DNA of 64,000 nucleotides, taken from NCBI GenBank assembly GCA_033064195.1, contig JARBJD010000092.1, positions 178,459 through 242,458 on the forward strand. Reading direction: 5' to 3'. The stretch comes from Blattamonas nauphoetae. Taxonomy: Eukaryota > Preaxostyla > Oxymonadida. Position 1 is the first letter of the stretch; every line of letters starts with the position of its first letter. This document shows positions 1 through 11,494 of this stretch, in pieces. The position numbers and the translations under genes are program-made. The notes under the pieces are model-generated. The model searched no databases. It saw nothing but the letters and a program-made list of their open reading frames with translations, and had not been told where the DNA came from.

Positions 1-147
1 AAACAACAGAATGAAATGCTTTGCACCAAAAATATCCGAAATAGAGAGAAATAGATTGAGATGAAAACAAGAATGATGTGGTGAGTGTGAAAAAGAGTGA
101 ATTGAGAATTTGAGAAAAGACTATTAAGGGACATAGTAAAGGTCTGA

Positions 148-977
148 TCACAACTTGATGAGATATAGACGGAATGCTTGATGAGATATAGTCGGCCCCG
201 TTCGTTGATTGTGTTGATGTGAGGATGCGATTTGATTTGCCCTCAATTTTTCATTTTCGGATTGGTGTTCTTTGTCGTCGGCGTCTTTCAGTCTCCAAAG
301 TGCTGATATCGTGTTCACAAGACAACGAAACACTCCAAATGAACACAATTGGGAACTCGTCACTCGAGTTTCTGGGTTCTGAACAGAAAACCAAAAAAAA
401 GCATGAAGAAGACGAAGGAAGGAAGGAATCATGAAGAAATAAGGATGAAGAGATGAATCAAACCGGATCCAACATGCGAATCAGAAGCGCTCGTTCTTCC
501 TCCCCACAACTCGTCCCAATCATCGACACGCGGAACGACGAGATCTCTTGACCCAGTTTTAGAAGCGATTTGCTCTTGAAAGGCGGTTCTCCAAACAGAA
601 GCCAGTGAAGAACAATCCCCAACGCCCACACATCCGATGAGCACGTCGCCCTTCCTGTTTCTGATTCCATTCGTTCTGGCGACACATACAGTTTGGACAT
701 CACTGAGCGCGTACTGCTCCCATCTTCCGATTCCGCTGCCCCCAAATCACCTAAACTCCAAAAAAACCGCATTAATCACAATAATGATAATGAAAGAATG
801 AAAAATTGGATAAGGCGAAGGAAAGATGAGAAAACAGAAATGAAGGAAAGAATAGGCTGAAGTGAAGGGAAAGAAAGACAAACAGAGTTTGAAGTGTCCT
901 CCCGGGCAGAGAAGAATGTTTTCCATCTTCACATCTCCGTGTGCTGTTGCTCCGCCTTCGTGGTTGTGCATCAAGTT
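148..977 (-). CDS. Protein kinase, C-terminal half of a gene split by transposons
   Basis: Seen: three exons on the minus strand, 977-884, 750-464 and 378-148, separated by GT-AG introns 751-883 (133 nt) and 379-463 (85 nt). They encode the catalytic loop HGDVKMEN (HRD with Gly for Arg; Asp and Asn kept), KLCDLG (DFG with Leu for Phe; the Cys codon spans the intron), the activation-segment end YVSPE, DVWALG, and the final arginine in NPETRV. The other half lies at 15167-15683. Joining both halves plus one TA gives exactly 981 nt, that is 326 codons and a stop. Family knowledge: a Ser/Thr-type protein kinase with an intact lysine, glutamate and both aspartates should be able to transfer phosphate from ATP. 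Inference: at this allele the gene cannot make the normal protein because 14.2 kb sits after codon 123. I cannot place it in a named kinase subfamily. Confidence 0.85.
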
Positions 978-979
978 TA

Positions 980-1242
980 TAGTAGTGTCACCAATTAGTC
1001 CGGTGTCACTAATTCGGCATTTTCTTTGAAACGATAGAGGATGTGGTGAATATGAACTGTGTGAAATGATAGAGTTAAAAAAGTCCTCCTTCCCGAGAAA
1101 AACCTGCTAAACTGGTTGTGTGTTCAGTTTATGGGTCAGATCAAAAATCATCGGGAAAAAGAAGGAAGATTGGCTCTTAAAGATTGGATATTATGCACAA
1201 TGTGAATTCAACCTAACTATCTTCTATGATTTCAACACAATT
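980..1242 (+). repeat. Left terminal inverted repeat of the pogo-like element
   Basis: Matches 11053-11315 in reverse complement over 263 bases. Identity stops at base 1243. A short open frame starting MFSLWVRSK lies in it and therefore also in the right copy; it looks incidental. Confidence 0.95.
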
Positions 1243-1301
1243 CCTGTAACTTTTTACAATTTATGTGCTAAAACTGAGATAAAGGGTGGATTCTTCATCA
1301 A

Positions 1302-4300
1302 ATGTCTGGTATATGTGATTTAGACGAATTTTCGTCTGAATATCTCTTGAGCAGTCCAATTGTCAAGAAGAAAAGACTGCACTCATTAATTCCTTCAGAT
1401 GAAGCGAAGCGAAAGAAAGAAAAGCGGAGGGTCAAAGCAATCAAGGAAGGACGTGTTCCAGGGATAATTGGGAACCCACGGTATCTGACCCCCAAGAAGA
1501 AGAAATACTTTTAGATGCAATAAGAAGAAGAGAATTCAACGAGAAGTGTCCGTCATATAATAAAGTTAGAAAATTGGTATCTTTTTCTCGATTGAACTGA
1601 ATTATAGGCGTTTCGAATTCGACTCCGAAGGGGATTGTCTCAATCTGTTCTGAAATACCCGTGTAGAACGTGGGTATATCGTTTTCTCAAGAGACACACA
1701 TCCGTACACTCCATCCTGCCAACTCCTGTGGATGAGGCACGGTTCAAAGCCTCCACACTCCAACATATCCTTCCTTTTCTCCGCAAACTACTCAAACTCG
1801 TTGAGATCCATCAGTACCATCCAGACCTAATCTTACAGCTTGACGAAACGAGCCTCCAATCCAAAGCCTTTCGTCCCTCCAAATGCATAGGGACAACCAG
1901 TAGGGGGAAGTACTATGTCATGGAGACAAAACCGATTTCAAAATGACAGCGTTATTTGTGTGTGCCGCTTCTGGTCGACACTACAAGACTCATCTTCTCT
2001 TTCCACAAAACATGACTCTTCCCCGACTTTCAGACTACAAGTATTCTATATACACAGTCACCAAAACGCAACGTGGCTGGATGACGAAACCTGTATTTGC
2101 AGACATAGTGATGAACCAATTGGTACCAGAGATAGAGAAAGTCCGGCAAGACCACATTCGAGAGCGAGAAGAATACCATCAGAAATTGGAACAAGAGAAG
2201 GCCAGCCCGAAGAAACGCAGTCCAAAGAAGCTAAGCGAGGCACGATCTGAAACAGAAGCCAGGGAAAGCGATGACGCATGGCTAGAAGGAATTAAGCGCG
2301 GAGTATCGACGAACAACAAAAGGTTAGGAGGCGATCCACAGCGAACGGTGATGATGGGAGGCGAAGCACAGCGAACAGTGATGATGGGAGGCGAAGCACA
2401 GCGAACGAACGCGATGGGAGGCGATGCACAACGATTCGGGATGATGGGAGGCGAAGCAGAGCGAACGGTGATGATGGGAATCGAAGCAGAGCGAACAGTG
2501 ATGATGGGAGGCGAAGCAGAGCGAACAGTGATGATGGGAATCGAAGCACAGCGAACGAACGCGATGGGAGGCGATGCACAACGATTCGGGATGATGGGAG
2601 GCGAAGCAGAGCGAACGGTGATGATGGGAATCGAAGCAGAGCGAACAGTGATGATGGGAGGCGAAGCAGAGCGAACAGTGATGATGGGAATCGAAGCACA
2701 GCGAACGAACGCGATGGGAGGCGATGCACAACGATTCGGGATGATGGGAGGCGATGCACAGCGAACGAACGTGATGGGAGGCGAAGCAGAGCGAACAGTG
2801 ATGATGGGAATCGAAGCACAGCGAACAGTGATGATGGGAGGCGAAGCAGAGCGAACAGTGATGATGGGAATCGAAGCAGAGCGAACGGTGATGATGGGAA
2901 TCGAAGCAGAGCGAACAGTGATGATGGGAGGCGAAGCAGAGCGAACAGTGATGATGGGAATCGAAGCACAGCGAACGAACGTGATGGGAGGCGATGCACA
3001 ACGATTCGGGATGATGGGAGGCGATGCACAACGAACGAACGCGATGGGAGGCGATGCACAACGATTCGGGATGATGGGAGGCGATGCACAGCGAACGAAC
3101 GTGATGGGAGGCGAAGCAGAGCGAACAGTGATGATGGGAATCGAAGCACAGCGAACAGTGATGATGGGAGGCGAAGCAGAGCGAACAGTGATGATGGGAA
3201 TCGAAGCACAGCGAACGAACGCGATGGGAGGCGATGCACAACGATTCGGGATGATGGGAGGCGAAGCAGAGCGAACGGTGATGATGGGAATCGAAGCAGA
3301 GCGAACAGTGATGATGGGAGGCGAAGCAGAGCGAACAGTGATGATGGGAATCGAAGCACAGCGAACGAACGCGATGGGAGGCGATGCACAACGATTCGGG
3401 ATGATGGGAGGCGAAGCAGAGCGAACGGTGATGATGGGAATCGAAGCAGAGCGAACAGTGATGATGGGAGGCGAAGCAGAGCGAACAGTGATGATGGGAA
3501 TCGAAGCACAGCGAACGAACGTGATGGGAGGCGATGCACAACGATTCGGGATGATGGGAGGCGATGCACAGCGAACGAACGTGATGGGAGGCGAAGCAGA
3601 GCGAACGGTGATGATGGGAATCGAAGCAGAGCGAACGGTGATGATGGGAATCGAAGCAGAGCGAACAGTGATGATGGGAGGCGAAGCAGAGCGAACAGTG
3701 ATGATGGGAATCGAAGCACAGCGAACGAACGTGATGGGAGGCGATGCACAACGATTCGGGATGATGGGAGGCGATGCACAACGAACGAACGCGATGGGAG
3801 GCGATGCACAACGATTCGGGATGATGGGAGGCGATGCACAGCGAACGAACGTGATGGGAGGCGAAGCAGAGCGAACAGTGATGATGGGAATCGAAGCACA
3901 GCGAACGAACGCGATGGGAGGCGATGCACAACGATTCGGGATGATGGGAGGCGATGCACAGCGAACGAACGTGATGGGAGGCGAAGCAGAGCGAACAGTG
4001 ATGATGGGAATCGAAGCACAGCGAACGAACGCGATGGGAGGCGATGCACAACGATTCGGGATGATGGGAGGCGATGCACAGCGAACGAACGTGATGGGAG
4101 GCGAAGCAGAGCGAACAGTGATGATGGGAGGCGAAGCAGAGCGAACAGTGATGATGGGAGGCGAAGCAGAGCGAATGGTGATGATGGGAGGCGAAGCAGA
4201 GCGAACGGTGATGATGGGAGGCGATGCACAGCGAACGAACGTGATGGGAGGCGAAGCAGAGCAAACAATGATGATGGGAATCGAAGCACAGCGAACGAAC

Positions 4301-5428
4301 GTGATGGGAGGTGATGCACAACGAATGGAAGTGATCACAAATGATTCACTGCGACTGGGAGGCGATGGGATGCAAGTAGCGGCGATGTGTAGCGATCAGA
4401 CGAAATTGGGGACGATGAGAGCTGCAACTGAGCGTGCTCTCATCATTCTAGATGGCCACGTCTCACGTTCGCAACCTGACCTTATGTCGTGGCTTGCTGC
4501 ACATCAAATTGATGTTATAGTTCTCCCCTCTCACACTTCGGAGTTCCTTCAGCCATTGGATCAAGTTGTGAACAAAGAGTGGAAGAAAGCACTCAAGTCT
4601 GTCAGTATGCCGAAGGACAAGAACGACCAATCACAACTGAACCAATTTATGAATAAGATTGATGGGGCGGTGACAAGAGCTCTCCAAGCTGACTACATCC
4701 GGAAAGGATTCGAGAAGTGTGGTCTCATCCTTAGGTCTCCCACAAAAATGCTGATGAGTCTACGAAATGTGGGGCAGACCTTTGAAGAGTGGAAACAGAC
4801 AAACACTCTTCAAAAAAAAGTAGATGACGAGTTGAATGTGAACTCAGATGACGGACTTGACTGTAACTGGAAGAACCAAATCAAAGGGGACCATCTCGAT
4901 GAATGGGAATCGTTTACTGTAGAAAACGACAACTCGATCCCACCTTTGAAGCCCTCTGCATCGTTTCCGATCAGTGGGCATGTATTATCAGATCCATACT
5001 TCCTCCATCGTTGGTTCGAGCACAACGCTGCCCAAAAACGGGTTGAAGAGGAGAGGGAAGTCGCTCGCCGCGCCAGAAATGAACGGAGGAGAGCGGCAAC
5101 GTTTAGGAAGCTTGAGAAGCTCCAAGGAAAACAAGTGAGAAGACCCCCTCAACATGTGTCGCGAGAATTAAGAGTGATTCATGATGACAGCAGCGAGTCT
5201 TCAATTAGCCTCGGCCATGACGAAGAGTTCGATGATGTGGCCTTCATTCATGATCCGAATGAGAGTGATGATGACGATTCACTGTCTGAGTTAACCGATG
5301 GGAGCGTTTCGGAATCTATTTCAAATCATCTCAATCATCTCATGTCAGCAATCCACGGACGACTTCCTGGGAAAGGAATACTCGTCCTCCAAGCTCATTC
5401 AAACACAGACGCAAGTTCCCACCAGTAG
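1302..5428 (+). pseudogene. pogo-type DDE transposase with internal repeat, frame-broken
   Basis: Seen: an N-terminal CENP-B-like DNA-binding region (LTPQEEEILLDAIRRR, then W..RFLKRH) split by a 31-nt GT-AG intron (1577-1607) whose removal restores the frame; first catalytic aspartate in QLDETSL (about 1841-1861); a 2-kb repeat of 10-residue units (2326-4325); then LILDGH-type second aspartate and QPLDQ third aspartate, 35 residues apart; and a charged acidic/basic tail. Family knowledge: pogo/Tigger transposases use a DDE triad for cut-and-paste at TA. Two single-base losses break the frame: in a C run near 1490 (the frame otherwise stops at 1514) and in an A run near 1940. The 1161-codon stretch from 1943 is open. 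Either the gene is dead, or the breaks are base-calling errors in homopolymers. Confidence 0.8.
2326..4325 (+). repeat. 30-bp coding tandem repeat, about 66 copies
   Basis: Seen: units of the type GTGATGATGGGAGGCGAAGC plus ten further bases, coding V-M-M-G-G-E-A-E-R-T and variants (N-A/V-M-G-G-D-A-Q-R and F-G-M-M-G-G). All units are exactly 30 bp, with no length change over 2 kb. A 150-bp higher-order block (five units) recurs several times. The array lies between the first and second catalytic aspartates of the transposase. All three minus-strand frames are also open through it, so minus-strand reading frames here are artefacts of the repeat. Confidence 0.95.
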
Positions 5429-6018
5429 GATATCGAATGACAGTCTCCGAGGACCACAGCAAAACTTTGTGGTTGATGCTGGGGGGATGATCCTTCTGGA
5501 TTCCGACAGCGATTGATTTCGTACATCTCTCTCCTTCTCCTCATCAAATGCTTCCTCCTCAAACTCCGCATGTTGCTCTCTTCTTCGTCTCTTCCGATTT
5601 GAATGGAGCATTTGGCAGACTAGTCATGAGGTCAGAACATCGAACACCCGTTCAGCAGACTGGTTCTAATCTCCAATGTTGTTCTCGCTCTCAAACTCGG
5701 ACTCAGTCTCGAGCGACTGTCGTCAACAGCTGTGATGCAGATGAAGATCCTGTCTCCTGACTCGCGAATATCATGAACTATCATCTCCTCATCTGGTTCA
5801 GAAAGGAACAAAACCTCGATCACCTTGAGATTGTGGGGCAGGAGGAACGGCGACTGCATGTTGTTCGAGTTGGAGGTGTCACCGGCAATGGAGAAGAAAG
5901 TGGTCATCGAGTGAGATATGGTGTTTGGACAAACTCACTATTGATCACACAGCGGATTAAGGACTGACAACGAGGAAGAAAGTTGATAAAATCCACTGGA
6001 ATCAGAAGCTGCACCATG
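5429..6018. other. Non-coding part of the pogo-like element
   Basis: No convincing coding region. The sequence sits between the transposase stop and the mariner insertion at TA 6019-6020. I see no repeat or RNA gene here. Confidence 0.5.
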
Positions 6019-6020
6019 TA

Positions 6021-7629
6021 CAGGGTGGTCACCCAAAACTTGGTCGGGGTGACACTTCTTGGAACATGCTATTCCTAAGTCATTTCACTTGAATTTAGAT
6101 GAGATACCTCATTTTGTCTTTGGTTAACTCGTCGAATCCGAGTGTCACACATCTGAATCTCGAGAATGAGATGGGTGAGAGATGTCTCGACAGAAGAACT
6201 TTCCGAAAAAGTGATAAAAACTTATACAAACACAAAAACTTGTATCTGAGTGTATTCCAATCCTGTTCAGAAATGTTGTCAGAACAAAACAGTTCCTGGG
6301 GTGAGAAAAACTAAAAAATGACTTTGATGGTCAAAATGAGTGTGCTATTGATAAAATTTGGTCAACCAAATCAAAAATTCCAGAATACAACAAAAGTTGA
6401 GAAAGAGTACAAAATGCGACGGTTAGATGTACTCGCCTTGATTCTGAATTACCAGTTCACAGCGTCTGATCCAGTTTTCGAATACTCGGATTCTTTTTGC
6501 GGTGGTTTGCTCTGCCATGAATGAATCGATGTGTTTTTTGAGTTCTTCGTCTGATTTGACTGTGATACCTTTCAGGCGCATCTTCATTTCTCCAAACAGC
6601 CAGAAATCGCACGGGGCGAGATCTGGACTGTAAGGAGGATGAGAAATTTTGGAAAATAGAGAAGTCTCGAGAAATGTACGGACCAGCTTGGAGTTGTGGC
6701 AGGGCGCATTGTCCATATGAAGATACCGGACAAAATCGTTGATGTCAAATGTGTCTTGCAAAAGAATCTCTGTTTCCATTTCGTCCAAAATCTCGTTCAC
6801 GAACACTTGAGCAGTAATTCCTTTCCCTCTGGGGATCATTCGAAGGAAAGTGAAATCAATTCCAAAAAACGCCACCAACATCGTCTTCCCGCTGCCGATG
6901 TTGATTCGCTCTCTCACCGGTCGAGGGTCGTTTGGGTGAAGCCAAACGAAAGAATGAGGGTTTGTCCATTTGATCCAACTCTCATCTCCCGTGATCAGAT
7001 ACTTCCATCCTTTTCGTTTCTCTTTGTTGAGAGTGAGTAGTAGATCCTGTGCCAGCTGAATGCGATTGGTTTTTTGAGAGTCTGTCAGAAGATGAGGGAC
7101 CCATCTAGTGTAGCGTCGGACTAAGCCAAAATGTCCGAGAAGACATTTTTGATTGTTTGTGGATGAAAACCAGTAATTCTCCACATCGCTCGCAGAGATA
7201 ATGAAGTGTCTTCAGCTAAAATTTGAGAAAGGGCGTTGATTAGAGTGAGGTTGCTTCTGACGTGATTGGGAACCTTTCCAGTAACTGAAAAGTGCCGTTC
7301 TCCAAGTCCTTCATAACTTTTCTGCAGGTTTCCAAGCACGGTTTATCGTCTGGGTAGTAGGATGCAAGCAGAGAATGAGCTTCTTTGTAATGAAGCTGCA
7401 TTCTCCAGCAAAATTCTATTAAAGTCCGATCTCGAATACGAAATTCAGTTGAGGACATATGATGGGAAGGATCAAACCACAAAAGTCTAAGTTGAACCAT
7501 TTTTTTCAAAAAAATGAAAAACAAGCATAGAATGCAAAATGATGAAATGAACAGTCACAAAAAGAATCAAACCATGATTCCTGTTGAAACGCGAGAAAAT
7601 GTCCGACCAAGTTTTGGGTGACCACCCTG
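6021..7629 (-). mobile_element. mariner element (DD34D), 1.6 kb, degenerate
   Basis: Seen: 27-bp perfect terminal inverted repeats beginning CAGGGTGGTCACCCAAAACT at 6021-6047 and 7603-7629, flanked by TA at 6019-6020 and 7630-7631. It encodes one transposase on the minus strand. Size, TA target and the DD34D motif fit the mariner family of Tc1/mariner. It is inserted in the non-coding part of the larger pogo-like element, so it arrived later than that element formed. Confidence 0.9.
6423..7500 (-). pseudogene. mariner transposase, DD34D, frameshifted
   Basis: Seen: N-terminal helix-turn-helix region (RTLIEFCWRMQLHYKEAH), the linker motif WVPHLLTD, catalytic aspartates in GDESWI, HMDNAPCHNS and PYSPDLAPCDFWLF (34 residues between the second and third). 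The ATG may be at 7500 or 7458. The reading frame shifts at least twice, near 7290 and near 7150-7185, so the three frames together give a full-length mariner transposase of about 350 residues but none alone does. All three catalytic aspartates survive. This copy would need help from an intact transposase to move. Confidence 0.88.
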
Positions 7630-7762
7630 TATACGTTCAATTGACTACAATCCACTCACCCAGAAGTAGTTCACATTCGGGCTGTCGCTGGGCACTGATG
7701 CGAGTTTTTCGAATGTTCTTGTCGCTTATGCCAGGAGGGGCCTCGCATAATGGAAGTTTGAT

Positions 7763-10700
7763 GCCTCCTCCCCTCATCCGCATCGCAGAATTGATCGTTG
7801 TCCCTCCTCCCCTCATCCGCATCGCACAAATCAGGTTTGTTCCCTCCTCCCCTCATCCGCATCGCAGAAATCAGGTTTGCTCCCTCCTCCCCTCATCCGC
7901 ATCGCAGAATTGATCGTTGTCCCTCCTCCCCTCATCCGCATCGCACAAATCAGGTTTGTTCCCTCCTCCCCTCATCCGCATCGCAGAAATCTTGTTTGTT
8001 CCCTCCTCCCCTCATCCGCATCGCAGAAATCAGGTTTGTTCCCTCCTCCATTCATCTGCATCGCGGAATTGATCGTTGTCCCTCCTCCCCTCATCCGCAT
8101 CGCAGAAAACTTGTTTGTTCCCTCCTCCCCTCATCCGCATCGCAGAAATCAGGTTTGCTCCTCCTCCCCTCATCCGCATCGCAGAAAACTTGTTTGTTCC
8201 CTCCTCCCCTCATCCGCATCGCAGAAATCAGGTTTGCTCCCTCCTCCCCTCATCCGCATCGCAGAAATCAGGTTTGCTCCCTCCTCCCCTCATCCGCATC
8301 GCAGAATTGATCGTTGTCCCTCCTCCCCTCATCCGCATCGCACAAATCAGGTTTGTTCCCTCCTCCCCTCATCCGCATCGCAGAAATCTTGTTTGTTCCC
8401 TCCTCCCCTCATCCGCATCGCAGAAATCAGGTTTGCTCCCTCCTCCTCTCATCCGCATCGCAGAAATCAGGTTTGCTCCCTCCTCCTCTCATCCGCATCG
8501 CAGAAAACTTGTTTGTTCCCTCCTCCCCTCATCCGCATCGCAGAAAACTTGTTTGTTCCCTCCTCCCCTCATCCGCATCGCAGAAAACTTGTTTGTTCCC
8601 TCCTCCTCTCATCCGCATCGCAGAAATCAGGTTTGCTCCCTCCTCCCCTCATCCGCATCGCAGAAATCTGGTTTGTTCCCTCCTCCTCTCATCCGCATCG
8701 CAGAAATCAGGTTTGCTCCCTCCTCCCCTCATCCGCATCGCAGAAAACTTGTTTGCTCCCTCCTCCCCTCATCCGCATCGCAGAAATCAGGTTTGCTCCC
8801 TCCTCCCCTCATCCGCATCGCAGAAATCAGGTTTGCTCCCTCCTCCCTCATCCGCATCGCAGAATTGATCGTTGTCCCTCCTCCCCTCATCCGCATCGCA
8901 CAAATCAGGTTTGCTCCCTCCTCCCCTCATCCGCATCGGAGAAATCAGGTTTGTTCCCTCCTCCCCTCATCCGCATCGCAGAATTGATCGTTGTCCCTCC
9001 TCCCCTCATCCGCATCGCACAAATCAGGTTTGTTCCCTCCTCCCCTCATCCGCATCGCAGAAATCTTGTTTGTTCCCTCCTCCCCTCATCCGCATCGCAG
9101 AAATCTTGTTTGTTCCCTCCTCCCCTCATCCGCATCGCAGAAATCAGGTTTGTTCCCTCCTCCCCTCATCCGCATCGGAGAAATCAGGTTTGTTCCCTCC
9201 TCCCCTCATCCGCATCGCAGAAATCTTGTTTGTTCCCTCCTCCCCTCATCCGCATCGCAGAAATCTTGTTTGTTCCCTCCTCCCCTCATCCGCATCGCAG
9301 AAATCAGGTTTGCTCCCTCCTCCCCTCATCCGCATCGCAGAAATCAGGTTTGCTCCCTCCTCCCCTCATCCGCATCGCAGAATTGATCGTTGTCCCTCCT
9401 CCCCTCATCCGCATCGCACAAATCAGGTTTGTTCCCTCCTCCTCTCATCCGCATCGCAGAAATCAGGTTTGCTCCCTCCTCCTCTCATCCGCATCGCAGA
9501 AAACTTGTTTGTTCCCTCCTCCCCTCATCCGCATCGCAGAAAACTTGTTTGTTCCCTCCTCCCCTCATCCGCATCGCAGAAATCAGGTTTGCTCCCTCCT
9601 CCCCTCATCCGCATCGCAGAAATCAGGTTTGCTCCCTCCTCCCCTCATCCGCATCGCAGACAACTTGTTTGTTCCCTCCTCCCCTCATCCGCATCGCAGA
9701 AATCAGGTTTGTTCCCTCCTCCATTCATCCGCATCGCAGAATTGATCGTTGTCCCTTCTCCCCTCATCCGCATCGCAGAAAACTTGTTTGTTCCCTCCTC
9801 CCCTCATCCGCATCGCAGAAATCAGGTTTGTTCCCTCCTCCCCTTATCCGCATCGCAGAAATCTTGTTTGTTCCTCCTCCCTCATCCGCATCGCAGAATT
9901 GATCGTTGTCCCTCCTCCCCTCATCCGCATCGCAGAAATCTTGTTTGCTCCCTCCTCCCCTCATCCGCATCGCAGAAATCAGGTTTACTCCCTCCTCCCC
10001 TCATCCGCATCGCAGAATTGATCGTTGTCCCTCCTCCCCTCATCCGCATCGCAGAAATCAGGTTTGCTCCCTCCTCCCCTCATCCGCATCGCAGAAATCA
10101 GGTTTGCTCCCTCCTCCCCTCAACCGCATCGCAGAATTGATCGTTGTCCCTCCTCCCCTCATCCGCATCGCAGAAATCAGGTTTGTTCCCTCCTCCTCTC
10201 ATCCGCATCGCAGAAATCTTGTTTGTTCCCTCCTCCCCTCATCCGCATCGCAGAAGACTTGTTTGTTCCCTCCTTCCCTCATCCGCATCGCAGAAATCAG
10301 GTTTGCTCCCTCCTCCTCTCATCCGCATCGCAGAAATCTTGTTTGTTCCCTGCTCCCCTCATCCGCATCGCAGAAATCAGGTTTGCTCCCTCCTCCCCTC
10401 ATCCGCATCGCAGAAGACTTGTTTGTTCCCTCCTCCCCTCATCCGCATCGCAGAAATCAGGTTTGCTCCCTCCTCCCCTCATCCGCATCGCAGAAGACTT
10501 GTTTGTTCCCTCCTTCCCTCATCCGCATCGCAGAATTGATCGTTGTCCCTCCTCCCCTCATCCGCATCGCAGAAATCAGGTTTGTTCCCTCCTCCCCTCA
10601 TCCGCATCGCAGAAATCTTGTTTGTTCCCTCCTCCCCTCATCCGCATCGCAGAAATCAGGTTTCCTCCCTCCTCCCCTCATCCGCATCGCACAAATCAGG

Positions 10701-10770
10701 TTTGTTCCCTCCTCCCCCATCCGCATCGCACAAATCAGGTTTGTTCCCTCCTCCCCTCATCCGCATCGCT
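7763..10770. repeat. 39/40-bp minisatellite, about 75 copies
   Basis: Seen: a constant core TCCTCCCCTCATCCGCATCG followed by one of a few variable segments: AGAAATCAGGTTTGCTCCC, AGAAATCTTGTTTGTTCCC, AGAAAACTTGTTTGTTCCC, AGAATTGATCGTTGTCCC (39-bp unit), or CACAAATCAGG. Degenerate units run on to about 10810. Occasional single-base losses shift the phase. All frames are mostly open because the unit lacks stop codons; I do not read these as genes. It lies inside the pogo-like element, between the mariner copy and the right inverted repeat. Confidence 0.95.
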
Positions 10771-11052
10771 GGAATCTTCTTTCTTCCCTCCCTTCCTTAT
10801 CCGCCTCGCCAGATTAAAGTTTGTTCCCGAACTGACCTCCATCACCTCCCTCCTCTGCTCTCCTCCCAAACCTTCCCCAGATCAAATCCACTGCTGAGCC
10901 ATGTTTCGGCAATCCGTTTCATCTTGATCCATCGTGTCAATCTGACACTTGACTTGATTGACATGTGCCGAGATCAAGCTCATTCCCTGTGTCGCTGGAT
11001 TCATTTTGATGGTTCCTGATCGATGTTCCCATTTTTGAATATCATTTCTCAA

Positions 11053-11315
11053 AATTGTGTTGAAATCATAGAAGATAGTTAGGTTGAATTCACATTGTGC
11101 ATAATATCCAATCTTTAAGAGCCAATCTTCCTTCTTTTTCCCGATGATTTTTGATCTGACCCATAAACTGAACACACAACCAGTTTAGCAGGTTTTTCTC
11201 GGGAAGGAGGACTTTTTTAACTCTATCATTTCACACAGTTCATATTCACCACATCCTCTATCGTTTCAAAGAAAATGCCGAATTAGTGACACCGGACTAA
11301 TTGGTGACACTACTA
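11053..11315 (-). repeat. Right terminal inverted repeat of the pogo-like element
   Basis: Reverse complement of 980-1242. It ends at the TA (11314-11315) that also borders the next element, which begins at 11316. Confidence 0.95.
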
Positions 11316-11350
11316 CAGGGTGTCTCAGAAGTTGTCTAACTCTATGGGTT
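11316..11350 (+). repeat. Left inverted repeat of the DD41D element
   Basis: Pairs with 15132-15166 (reverse complement) with two mismatches in 35 bases. Confidence 0.9.
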
Positions 11351-11494
11351 AGATCAGCATTTCTCGTCAATCTCAAATACGGTTCATTGATGTATTTCTT
11401 TTTCCTGAATGATTGTGATGATGATTTTAGGAACATCCCCCGTCGCTTGTAAAACACTACAGACATGACTACAGCTTACGAACTCCGCAACTAA

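Larger units (their letters stand above)
980..11315 (+). mobile_element. pogo/Tigger-like DNA transposon, 10.3 kb
   Basis: Seen: inverted repeats of 263 bp at 980-1242 and 11053-11315, identical over their full length as far as I can compare by eye, beginning TAGTAGTGTCACC. The only transposase belonging to this element (1302-5428) is of the pogo type, which targets TA. The element is unusually long because it holds a 2-kb coding repeat, a 1.6-kb mariner and a 3-kb minisatellite; removing these leaves about 3.7 kb. Identical inverted repeats suggest a recent insertion, although its own transposase frame is broken, so it may have been moved in trans. No integrase or polymerase B gene is present, so it is not a Maverick/Polinton. 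Confidence 0.8.

Noticed and set aside
1120-1323. Short gene starting MFSLWVRSK in both inverted repeats
   Set aside because: It is present only because the repeats are identical; there is no similarity to known proteins, and it differs downstream.
2179-4338. Three long minus-strand reading frames over the 30-bp repeat
   Set aside because: They exist only because the repeat unit has no stop in any frame; the plus strand carries the transposase motifs.
7763-10770. CRISPR-like array
   Set aside because: Units abut without unique spacers and the host is a eukaryote; this is a tandem minisatellite.
7798-10897. Many overlapping plus-strand reading frames rich in Pro, Ser and His
   Set aside because: They are translations of the 39/40-bp minisatellite in different phases, without a start context, domain or flanking gene.
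980-11315. Maverick/Polinton or other viral-like element
   Set aside because: Size and long inverted repeats suggest it, but there is no polymerase B, integrase, protease or capsid gene; the transposase is of the pogo type and the target is TA.
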